Of a stretch of DNA of 64,000 nucleotides, positions 35,051 to 45,220 are shown piece by piece (within the stretch, counting starts at the first letter, position 1; every line of letters begins with the position of its first letter). This DNA is from Artocarpus heterophyllus (lineage: Eukaryota; Streptophyta; Magnoliopsida; Rosales; Moraceae). The DNA is taken from contig CM046343.1 of assembly GCA_025403435.1 (NCBI GenBank), positions 27,000,742 through 27,064,741 on the forward strand. Direction: 5' to 3'. Under the pieces are notes generated by a model, which did not search any database, was not told where the DNA came from, and was given only the letters and a program-made list of their open reading frames with translations. A program made the translations under genes and the position numbers.

Positions 35051-35058
35051 TTATATAG
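35051..35058 (-). promoter_or_regulatory. TATA box for the gene at 34258-34905
   Basis: TATATAAC on the minus strand, ~146 bp before the ATG at 34905. The spacing nearly equals that of the sister gene at 49 kb (~142 bp). Confidence 0.55.
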
Positions 35059-35119
35059 TGCGGCAATTTATTTATTTATATATTTTTTTATTTTTTTATT
35101 TTTTATTTTTTTAATCCCG

Positions 35120-35335
35120 TTACACGTCCAAGAATAACTTTCACAACGACCCTTTTGGAATAAGTTTCACGACCTCCTTTTTTGCTTTGTCTGAATAACT
35201 TTCACAACCTCCCTTGTCGCTTACAACCTTCTTTTTTTGCTTTATCTGAATGACTTTCACAGCCTCCTTTTTGCTTTGTCTGAATAATTTTCACAACCTC
35301 CCTTGTTGCTTACAACTCCCTTGTGCTTTCACGGA
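35120..35335. repeat. Short tandem repeat, ~55-bp unit
   Basis: About four imperfect units built from TTTGCTTTGTCTGAATAAC, TTTCACAACCTCC and CTTGTYGCTTACAAC. It lies immediately upstream of the TATA box of the membrane-protein gene (minus-strand sense). Confidence 0.75.
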
Positions 35336-37199
35336 CACCAGGACTTGAATTACGACTTACCCTGCACCAAGAATATACCAAGTTTAAGGGCCTGTATGGA
35401 ACAAGGATTCCAATTTGTTGATTTAAATTTTGTAATTTGAATTGCTATCTGAATTAATATTTAAATATACGGTTTAAGTGTTAATTTTAACAAGAAATAA
35501 AACATGAATATGTGTTTGAATAAATAATAGAAAAAGCAAATTGATCTACTTTAATAAATTTAAGAAAAACCTTAATGTTTATGACGTATTTTAATAGGCA
35601 ATATGAATCTTGATTTATTCATCTCTTTATTTTAAAAGCAATGAAAAAAAAAATTTCTAACCGTTACAGTGTAAAGCTTTTACGTATCATAATACATAAT
35701 ACAAAGTAAATAACACAACAACATATTATAACATTTAAGTTTCAAACGCTCCCTTTGCTTTCCCATTTAGACGGAAGTTTCAAACGCTCTCTTTGCTTTC
35801 CCATCTAGACGGTATATCTTAACCGTAGGATCTAGACAATGAACAAGAACAGAGCTAAGTGCTGCCACGTTGCCTCACAAGAGGACCGGATGGCTTTAAT
35901 ATGTGCTTGCATTTGACCATGAAAAATTCCATCAAAAAACCATGTTCTTTTTCGCTTTATTTGTTCGTTTAGTTTGCAAAGTTTATTTGATGCGCATTTT
36001 TTGTCCCAGTCAGAATGTTGATTTCTTTTCTTTTCTTTTTTTAATTATGCAGGGTATTTAGAGGGGTTGGTGGGGAGTTCCTCTGACCAGTTTTGCTATT
36101 TTTCTCCCAAAGGTACCTCAAGCGATTTCTTCCCTAAATGTTAATGCCTGTAAATTTTAGTGAAAATAGATTTTCTTTTTGAGAAATAATGCAGTCACGT
36201 AGTCGTGCATGATATGCCAAGGAGTTGAAAATGTAAATTACGAAAAATCCCCAGTTAAGGGACGAAAATTGTGAAAGGAAAAAAAATCTTGTCAGTGACA
36301 TTTTTTAAATCTATTATAGCAAACAAATCGCATAGTTCCTATTGTTATTTTTTTATACAAAAGGAGGGAGAATGCCACAATTTTTAACTGGGACTCAGTA
36401 TTAATCGACTCTCAACCTAAGGTTGGGGTGTAAGAATTTACAATCAAGTACACTATCTTCACTTATCGTTCTTATTGTTATTTTTAATGGTACCATTAAA
36501 ATAACTGTTATCTTTCGTTTTTGGACTCTCTTGGACTTTACTGCTGCAGAAAATAGGTCAAGGTTGAAATGTGGGTTTTTTTTTCTTTCTTTCTTTCTTT
36601 TTTTTGCTGGAAGATGTATATTTCTTCTTCTTTTTAAACGAACATCTATTTCAAACTTTAAGCTTATTTTGATTCAAAACATTTCGTATTTTATCGGTCT
36701 TAAGGAAAAGGGAGATCCAAATGGGATGGCGTCAAGGAAAATTTCGTGTGTGTGTGTATTTTATTGCTGCGATATCTGTTCTAAACTTTACGTACGTTAT
36801 CAAAAAATTCACTTTGTGGAAGCAACTTTCTTTATTATTATTGATTCTTCGCTTGGAAACTTTCTTTATCATTGATGACTTGTGGGTCGATTAGAACTTT
36901 AGTTGTAACTGACGTTTTAAATTTAAAAATTGTAGCATATAAGACTTTTACATTATTATTATTTTTTGCTTTTTACTGTAGCTGTTGAAAATTTTAGACT
37001 GCTTGTAGTTAGAACTGATAAGTTAAAACTGATGTTTCAAATGGCCTATTGTTTTCCTAGTCCACGAGTTCTGATCTCCACAGCTTTTTTGATCTCACCA
37101 GCAACATCGACGGCAACAGGTTTCGATCTAACTAAGCTTGAATCGATTCTGAAAATTTTTCTTTCAAAATTTAGAAAATAGGTTCCAATTATAGATTTT
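35336..37199. other. Non-coding, copy-B-specific stretch
   Basis: AT-rich sequence missing from copy A. An AGTTTCAAACGCTCYCTTTGC tandem pair lies at 35745-35800. The open frames at 36423-36875 and 36966-37181 have no recognised domain and low-complexity composition. Confidence 0.5.
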
Positions 37200-37740
37200 A
37201 TTAAATGAATTTTTGCACAAGCCGATCATTGAAATCAAATTCAAATAATTAATGAAATGCATGAAAAATTAAGGAACTAGATTCCAAAGAGAAATCAAAT
37301 TTTTGTGCACAATTTTCCATATGAAACCTGCAAGGTTCTAAAGGAAAAACAATTATATGCATGTTTTTAAAAATAGATTCCAAAGTAAATCAATTATTTA
37401 TGTGTAATTCAGTTGTAAAACTTGACAGGTTACAAAGCAAAATCAGTCATATATGCATAATTTTCCATATGAAACTTGCAAGGTTCTAAATTAAAGACTT
37501 TATATGCGTATTTTTTAAAATAGGACCTACAAGGTTCCAAAGTAAATCAGTTATTTATGTGTAATTCAGTTGTGGAACTTGTCAGGTTACAAAGCAAAAT
37601 CAGTCATATATGCATAATTTAATTATGAAACGTACAAAGTTCTAAATTAAAGACGTTACATGTGTGTAATTTAGGTTCCAAAGAAATCAGTCATTTTTGT
37701 TTGTGACCTAGTTACTGTGAAGAACTGTTAGGTTAATAAT
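37200..37740. repeat. AGGTTCCAAA minisatellite upstream of MULE B
   Basis: A ~175-bp unit recurs about twice in full and partly a third time (around 37290-37390, 37385-37550, 37550-37690). Key phrases are GTGTAATTCAGTTGT, CAAAATCAGTCATATATGC and GAAACTTGCAAGGTTCTAAA. Within the unit, AGGTTCCAAA/AGGTTACAAA recurs every ~50-70 bp. Confidence 0.75.
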
Positions 37741-37831
37741 ATATGTAAATTCGATAGCTCCTTATTTGGAATCTTTTTTGGAATCCATCATGTTATCATT
37801 TTAAATGATTTGCATTGAATGTAATTCCTTT

Positions 37832-40800
37832 TCTTGCTTTGTTATTTTAAATAGATAGAATATGGAATAAAAGAAACATCTATGTCAACTACAAAACAAC
37901 CAGAATACTGGTTCCTATGGACGCTAGATACAACAAGATTCTTGATATGGTTAAAAATCATTTGAGCTTCAATACCGAGGATGAAGAAATCAAGATGGAC
38001 TACTAAATGATTGAAGGATCACTCAGAATTTCACTAGAAAATGACATGGATGTGAAATTTTATTTGGCCTTATAGACGAAGGAAGATGTCGCATGCTTCT
38101 CCTTATGTGCAATTGGGGAATCAACACCACTCTTCTCTGCAAGTGAAAGCAGCAACCAAGTTTCACCAACAAGCAAAACTGTGGATATAATGGAAAACAT
38201 GGAGTTACAAGTCATTCTACAAGGTAAGTAACCCTCCCAAATGTAGATTAGTGGAGCCAGATGGGAAAATGATGGGGAACAATTTACAAATGTAGAAGTT
38301 GGCTGCAAGCTTAACCCCCTAAGAGGAAGAAAAAAATATGAAGCAAATAATGGAAGAAGCAGTAGAGATTGTCTCGGTAATGGATGAAACAGAGTGTGAC
38401 AGCTTTTATGTCAACCAACTCTTTAAGAACAAGGGGGTTTTAAAGAGATACATTGCATTGAACACGTTGAAGGAAAAGTATCAGCACAAAAATCAAAAAA
38501 TCAGACACATTAAGAATAACAATGGGTTGTGTAGATGACAATTGCAATTGATGGATTAGAGCTTTAAAATAAAACGAGACAGAAATGTTTCTAGTGTTGG
38601 TTTACAACAATACATGCACATACTCTCTAGATCTCCTACAATTAGACCATAGGCAAGCTAGTACCTAAGTTATTAGTGATTTCATCAAAAGAAAATACCA
38701 AAATCTAGGAAAAACTCCATACACACCCAATAGCATTATATGAGTCCTAAAGGATGATTGCAGTAAATACTTCATTCCTTGTTTTTAATATAACTTAAAA
38801 TTTGAAAGGTTCCATCACTCACACAAACATCTAGTCTGATTGTGATTTGATTAAAAACCAGGCTCCTTGATGAAATCTGTCTATTTTTTGGCTCATATGT
38901 TTTTAGAACTTGTTAGGTTTCAAGTTGGAGCTTAATAGATTTTAAAACTGCTACACAATAGATTTTTAGGAACCCATTAGGTTCTAAGTTAGAACATGAC
39001 AGATTCAAAAGTAGAAAACACTACTTGTTTGGGACTTTTTTAGGTTTAAGAACAAGGAGTCTTTTAAGATTCTAAAAAAAAAAAAAAAAACTTATCAGGT
39101 TCCCCAAAAAAAAAAACTTAATAGAATCTATAAACCGTAAGATTATAGATACTAATTCATCTTTAATCATAAGTATCACATTCCAAATGCATAAATGTTA
39201 AATTCTTTTACCAATTTCAATAACTAAATTTAAAATGTTCCAAAATAGGTGTTGATGTGAGCGACCAAAAGAATTGAAGGGCTAGAGAGATTGGGTTAAA
39301 TATTGTAAGAGGCGTCCCGGAGGAATCGTATTCCGAAATCTCGGGTTTTTTGCATATATTGGAGAAGAAAAATCCAAGATCTATGACCAACATTTCTAAC
39401 ATCATATGCGATGATGAAAACAGATTCCTATACATGTTCATGACAATTGGTGCATCAATATAAGGATGGCCACTATAGGCCAGTTATTGTGGCTGATGGG
39501 ACGACTATAAAGTGCAAGTATGGTGGAACATTAATCACAGCATGTACACAAGATACCAGCAACAAAGTTTTGGTGTTGGCACTCGGGACTGGCGATGCCG
39601 AAGATGACAACTCATGAGACTACCATTTTAGCATGGTAACCCAATCATATCCCGAGAGAGAAGAAGTGTGGATTATATCGGATAGGTACCATAGCATACA
39701 CAAAACTGTGGCGAAGTTCTATATGAAAGCAAACCTCAGATATTAAAACCACCATATGGGTCAAAACATCAAGACGAAATACTCTAAAGTTTCTAAAATA
39801 ATGGCACAAAACTTTAGAGGAGCACGGATGGCATACGAGAAAGAAGCTTTTGAATTTCACACGAGTCATACAGATAATGTGAACAAGCAAATCTGTCCAT
39901 ATTTAAAGCAAGTAGGTGTCGAGAAATAGGCAAGTGCATACTCTCCAACTTCAAGATATAGGGTCATGAAATCGAACTTTCCAGAATCAATACACAACAA
40001 AGACAAGGAGGCTATAGACATGCTAGTGGCTACATTGCTAGAGTGGTTAAGATTTGTAATACAAGATTGGTTTTATGAAAGAAGATTAAAGGCACTAGGA
40101 ACATTCACCAAGCTAGCAGAGAAAATAGAGGAGTTGCGAGAATGGTTTTAAACCTCGACAACACTTACATAAATATGCCTTATTAATATATCTAAATACT
40201 TGATATGAAAAGCACAACTTGAATTTTAAAATGAAATGTAAAATTATGTGCCTATATGGAATAAACAGTTTGAAATTTAAAATGTTATAGTTGTTATTTG
40301 ATAGGTTATATTATTAAAATCTGGCAGGTTTCAAGGAAAAGACTTAAAATTTTCCAGGCTCTGCATTTGGAATCTATCAGGTTCCGACTTATAACCTACA
40401 AAGTTTCAAAGAAAATAATTGTTATGATTTCTTCTAATTCACTAAGGTAATAACTTTTTTGTAGGCCAAGGCAGCAAGCATCGGTATATTCCAAGTTTAT
40501 GACCTAAATAACAAAAAATTGGTTGTGATCTTGAAGGAAATAACATGCAATTGCCGTCAATTTGATCATGACAAGCTACCATGCATACACACCTTGGCAG
40601 CTAGCAAAAATATGCACATGGAGATCTACAAATACTGTTTCTACTACTATACAAAAGAGGCCCTTCAAAAGACTTATCCGGCTATAGTTTACCCACTTAG
40701 AGACCCATCAACATGGATAATACTGGAAGAGACAAAGCAAATCAAAGTACTACCACCATTGACAAAACTTCCATCAGGAAGACCAAGCTCCAAAAGAATT

Positions 40801-40920
40801 CCATCTACAGGAGAGGGAAAAAGGAAAAAAACAAAAACAAAAAGTAGCAAGTGTGGAAGAATAGAACATAACAAAAATACTTGCAAATTCATTATATTTT
40901 TGAACAACAATCAGGTCTAG
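37832..40920 (+). pseudogene. MULE (MuDR-type) transposase, copy B
   Basis: More complete than copy A. The N-terminal block and MuDR DNA-binding domain (38338-38700: TLKEKYQHK...CVDDNC) are followed by an intron of about 480 bp (donor GTAAATAC ~38771, acceptor TAG before GTGTTGATG ~39247). The DDE transposase domain follows with PVIVADGT (first Asp) at ~39480, SDRYHSIHKTVAKFY (second Asp) at ~39680 and the 61-codon block at 39966-40151. After another intron (acceptor TTTTTGTAG ~40465) the C-terminus has the SWIM zinc finger CNCRQFDHDKLPCIH (40549-40593) and a terminal KCGRIEHNKNTC knuckle near 40850. Multiple stops (for example at 38006, 39617, 39927) make it non-functional. Terminal inverted repeats were not found. 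Confidence 0.85.
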
Positions 40921-42357
40921 TTGTTGCATAATCTTAGAGTACTTTACATTACTTTAAATAACTTCTATTTTTGAAACTTGCTATAAAAAGTTCAAAGATT
41001 ATTTAACAAGTTATGAATTTGGAATTAAAATTTGAATGTAATAGTTGTTATTTGACAGGTTCTGTATTTGGAATCTAACAGGTTTCAACTTGGAACCTTT
41101 TATGTTCCAAAGAAAAAGTTTAATTTGATATATTATAATATTAGAAACTAGCTAATTCCTAATTGGAACCTTACAGGATCCAAATAATAGCTGCATAAAA
41201 ATTAAACATACATGCTTACAATACTTAAATTTGAGACTAAAAACATATATCATGTTTTACCAGTATAGATACATGTTCCAAAAATTATGAATCTAGTGAC
41301 ATAAAACTTGTTTGCGGGCCAAAGTTCTAATTTAATTAGATCCATTTAACTTCATAATAAAACTATAAAATTATATTTTGTTTCTTAATTCCTGTGGGTA
41401 AATTAAAAGATATAATATGATATTTTATGCTAATTAATCATGCAAATATAACAAAAATTCTTATGGGATAAAATTTATCATATTAAATATGATTAACCAC
41501 AATATATGACATTTTCCTATATGTGATCCTAGACCACTTAATATCTAATTTTGCATAATTGAAAGTGTTATGACTAAGCTCTAATTAATTAAAATTATAT
41601 CGCTCACTGGACATTTAATTTTATTTTAAAAAAATTTTCACACATAAATTGCATGTAACAATAAGCAATATATATAAATATAAACAAAATTCAAGAATTT
41701 ATGTAATAAAATATCTTACAGAAATTGTATGTATAATCAAGAACAATAAATTATACTACAAAAATAACATAATTTAGCACATAAAGACACAAAAATATTT
41801 CCACACAAATATATAATATTCATAATAAATGCCAAAAATTATGAACATTCAAAATTACAATTTTTTCACAAAAAATATCAAAATTTATGAAAATTTCATA
41901 AATATATTAAAAGTGTGAATTTTGTGATAATTTCATAAAAATATTAAATTGGGAATTTTTTTTAAATGCTCCAAATTTTTTTCAGAATTTTTTTTAAAAT
42001 TTTGAACCTTTCAAAAACAACATGTCGTTTTAGCTAGATTGTAACATGTCATTTTATTCACTGAATAAAAACGCTGTCTTAAGTCCAAACGAATGCCAAA
42101 CGACATGTCATTTGGATGCTTCAGACATGGGTTGTTTGTTTGACCTGATTTCAGACCCGACGGTTTCTTTACATTTTGGACACCAAAAATGATGGTTCAA
42201 ATGACAAAAATGTTAGAAAATCAATTTCTTAATAATTTTTAAGCTTAGTTTCTATCAAAAAAACTCCAAAAATTAGACTTTCAAAATCAAAATTTCATTC
42301 GGGTGTTTTTCATAAATAACGTTAGACTGCATAAACTCAATGTAGAGGTATAAAAAT
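40921..42357. other. AT-rich DNA with MULE-flank motifs
   Basis: AGGTTCYR and GGAACCTT motifs continue to about 41180, after which the sequence is very AT-rich with no gene. 41990-42150 contains ACATGTCGTTT motifs. On the minus strand 42357 downward would be the interior of the LTR element at 42372, but no gag or pol is recognisable. Confidence 0.5.
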
Positions 42358-42369
42358 GCTTTGATACCA
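42358..42369 (-). promoter_or_regulatory. Primer-binding site of a reverse-oriented LTR element
   Basis: TGGTATCAAAGC on the minus strand matches the initiator-Met site TGGTATCAGAGC at 11 of 12 bases and lies two bases from the LTR boundary. Confidence 0.75.
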
Positions 42370-42371
42370 AC

Positions 42372-42792
42372 TGTTAGACTTAAATATGATCCTAAATATG
42401 TATTAAAACAAATAACACAAAGATCAAATGCGGAAACGTGCGATCGAAATACTTCCTGCCATTGATGCCGACAAAGCAATCCGCAATCCTGCTCTCCGTT
42501 CCACCAGGCTTGAGAGCTTCTAAAGCCTTGTTTTAAGTCTCAGAATGATGGTGTAATTAAAAAAAATAAAAAAATGGTTTAGAGACCCAAGCATTATATA
42601 TTTATAATGCTCTTCCGTCATCGAACAGTTTTTCAAAATTGATTGCATCAATTATGGAATCACAGACTTATTATCGGAAGTTTCCTCACTGTTAAAAAAC
42701 TGAAAGGAAACTCGAAATTAATGCAAATTATGGTTTAATGCTTGCCAATGGGCCACACACCGTGTTTCCAAAAATATGGGAAAAATTCTACA
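42372..42792 (-). mobile_element. LTR of a decayed Copia-like element
   Basis: On the minus strand the LTR would start TGTAGAATTTTTCCC (42792) and end AAGTCTAACA (42372), followed by the primer-binding site. A TATA-like TATAAATATATAATG (minus strand) lies at about 42597-42612. The inner boundary is firm because of the primer-binding site; the outer end is inferred from TG/CA rules only. The second LTR and the coding region are not visible, so the element is truncated. Confidence 0.65.
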
Positions 42793-44010
42793 TTTCATCC
42801 CTTAAAGTCCTTGTTTTGAAGTACTTACACGTTGTCGTTTTCTATCGATAGTCTTTTCTATCCATTAACGTTTTGTGATTATGTCGTTATGGAAGTAGAT
42901 CCAGAATTCTTTTTTTTTTCTCTGTCGTTGAATTTGATTCAAACATTTTCGTAATCCCTTTGTAGCTAACCTTGTTGGTTTTAAATATTGGTAGTTTAAA
43001 GGCTCTATCGTCTACTTGAGCAAGCGATTTTTGTTTTCTTAAACTCATGCCCTCGAGTTCTTTGACAATGTATTGATGCGCTTCCCGGTCACTGATTTTA
43101 AAGTTCATGATGTTTTCCATCACATTGTCGTTACTTCAATTTTTTAAACTGCCGTTTGAAATAGCTTCTGATTATTGTGTCCCTGATGTTCTGTCGTTTA
43201 TCGTTCATTGTCGTTTATTTTATCCTTCTTAAAACTCCCTGCTGTTTTCTAAAATGTGTCATCTTCTTAAGTATGTATCGTTTTTAGACTGTTGTTAAGT
43301 TGATTTTTCTTTCTTTATTTTTTTTAAGTGAATGGACGTTTTTTTTGAGGTGATGTTATGTCTTTTCTTCAGCTGTTGTCATTTTGAGAGTGATTCTCTT
43401 TTTTCATTCACTCTGTGGTCATTTTCATTAACTCTGTCGTTTTTTTATTTGTGTTGCTTGGCACTGTCGTATATTGGAGTTAGTTATTGTTGTTTTTATA
43501 TATTAAACTGACGCCTTTGTAAGCAGGTTGCAGTTGTTTAAGTCGTAGGCCTCCTTGGAAGAGCTTTTTAAAAACTTTTTCTGACTTTTTAGATTCAAAA
43601 GCTAAATATTTAGATGAATTATCAAAGCACTTTTACCCTCTAAAAGTGTTTTTTTTTTAAACCACAAAATATAACTTTTTAAAAAAATACATCTAAAATA
43701 GACTTTAAAACTTAAATCAGAGTATCAATAATGTATTACAAGCTTCAACATAACATTGTTTTGTAACTTCTAAAAAAATTTGAAACCATTTTAATTCATT
43801 AAAACTCTTTTAAAATATAATTTTAAACACTTATTAAAAAACTACAACTTTTATTTTTCTTTTTCTATTGACTAAAAAAAGATATAGAAACTGCAACAAA
43901 CGGTGCCCATGGCCATTCTAAAAGCCAAAAGCTCCCATCATTTACCGACTTACTGTACTTTTTGTTCACTATGTCGTTTTTCTCAAGACTAGGTCGTTTC
44001 AGACACTACG
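42793..44010. repeat. GTCGTTT-rich patch
   Basis: TGTCGTT(T) recurs at least ten times (for example near 42834, 42882, 42923, 43127, 43195, 43210, 43438, 43973, 43992), mostly in one orientation, within otherwise ordinary AT-rich DNA. CACTACGTG follows at about 44005. The pattern resembles subterminal repeats of a DNA transposon, but no terminus pair or transposase is recognised. A 78-codon minus-strand frame at 42887-43123 has no recognised domain. Confidence 0.5.
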
Positions 44011-44401
44011 TGTATTTGAGCCAATCGGATCTTGATCCGATCATGAAAGGAACTATAAACTCAGCTCAACTGGCTTTTGATGTCGTGTCTTTATAGTTCG
44101 GTACTAAAAAGAAGAAAAAACCAAAAACCATAAACCATAAGATATTCCCTACAAAAAAAAAAAAGAAACATATTACATTATTCTCGTACCTCAAAGAGGA
44201 ATTACAGCAGGTGGGCGACTTCATCAGTTACTTAAAATATTCTACTCATCAATTCAGCTCCAATAAATTAGCATGATATTGCAGCTTAAATTTCATCAAA
44301 ATGACACGAAATCACTACATATAACATAATATAATTATAAGTAAGTGCAAAAACTAAGTACATGTATTAATTGGCATTTTCATCAACTTGTGGAGAAAAT
44401 T

Positions 44402-44890
44402 CTAGGACGACTTGAGAGACATGCACTTATCTGTATGATCTGTCCGCTGATAGGTAAGAGTGGAACTTATGTGGAGGTTTCAAATGGGTAAAACCGGAAT
44501 CTTCCTCTTGAGCCAACTCATAAAGAGCCTAAACAATAAGAGTATTGAAGAAAAGCAAAAGGTAGATATGAGTACGGCAGGATATGCGTACCAGAAAAGA
44601 TCCCAGGGAAGAACAAGCGAGCCCATAAGTAGAATGGCATGGTTGGGAGAGAATCTGCCGAATTTGAAGCGAGTGAGCGAATAATAAGAAGTGAGAAGGA
44701 GAAAGACATGAATGGAAGCAAAAGAAAAAAGGAGAAGCATGAAAACGTGGAAGATTATCACAGGTATGTGATCATGAGGATTAATAATAAAAATATTGAA
44801 AGGATCCCAATGTTGCAAAGAAATTATGGATCCTTTGACAAAGTTTATGAAAATGAGGATGAGGTATCTGATATCAAACGACCGGCTCAT
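44402..44890 (-). pseudogene. Small membrane protein, truncated by one nonsense codon
   Basis: Member of the unknown membrane-protein family (starts MSRSFDIRYL). The open part is 136 codons: motif FDIRYLILIFINF (5-17), WDPFNIF, hydrophobic segments ~46-67 and ~84-126 including LPWDLFWYAYPAVLIS. At codon 137 TGA (44480-44482) stands where sister genes have the Trp of PVWN. The frame then continues NLHISSTLTYQR and would stop at 44402. The Trp to stop change (TGG to TGA) is a single transition, so loss is recent, or a shortened protein lacking the acidic tail is made. No other lesion is seen. Upstream GC content and a TATA box are less clear than for its sisters. Confidence 0.75.
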
Positions 44891-45220
44891 GTTTGTCTTG
44901 GAATTTGGAGTATTAACTATTTCTTAAGAGTGTTTGTTTAACGTTGTTGCTAGTACCAGAACTCTACCCTGCATAAATACCAATATGGGGAAAGGGAAAG
45001 AGAAAAAGACAAGTTGATTGATCCCATTGTCTTTAGCTAACCCATATACGTTTTCCCTTTGGACCCACTTGAAGTTGATCCCATTGTCAAGCTTTCTATA
45101 TAGATCCGATATAACATTGATTTTAGAGCTTTATTGAAATCAACACATTAACATGCCCTCTCAAGCAGGACCCGTTCTTAAGATATGAGAAAGTCCAGTA
45201 CCTTCAGTGTTCCAACTCAC

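Larger units (their letters stand above)
23004..40208. repeat. Segmental duplication, copy B
   Basis: Counterpart of 1179-9213. Removing the Gypsy element (23234-33930) and one GGATA restores the continuous sequence found at 1179-2011. Copy B retains the full membrane-protein gene and the stretch between it and the MULE, and lacks the hAT element and the 202-bp solo LTR. Confidence 0.85.

Noticed and set aside
36423..36875. 150-codon plus-strand frame
   Set aside because: Phe/Leu/Ser-rich from T-rich DNA, no recognisable motif, and no support from copy A, which lacks this stretch.
42273..42479. 68-codon minus-strand frame next to the LTR at 42372
   Set aside because: It spans the LTR/primer-binding-site boundary and has no gag-like motif.
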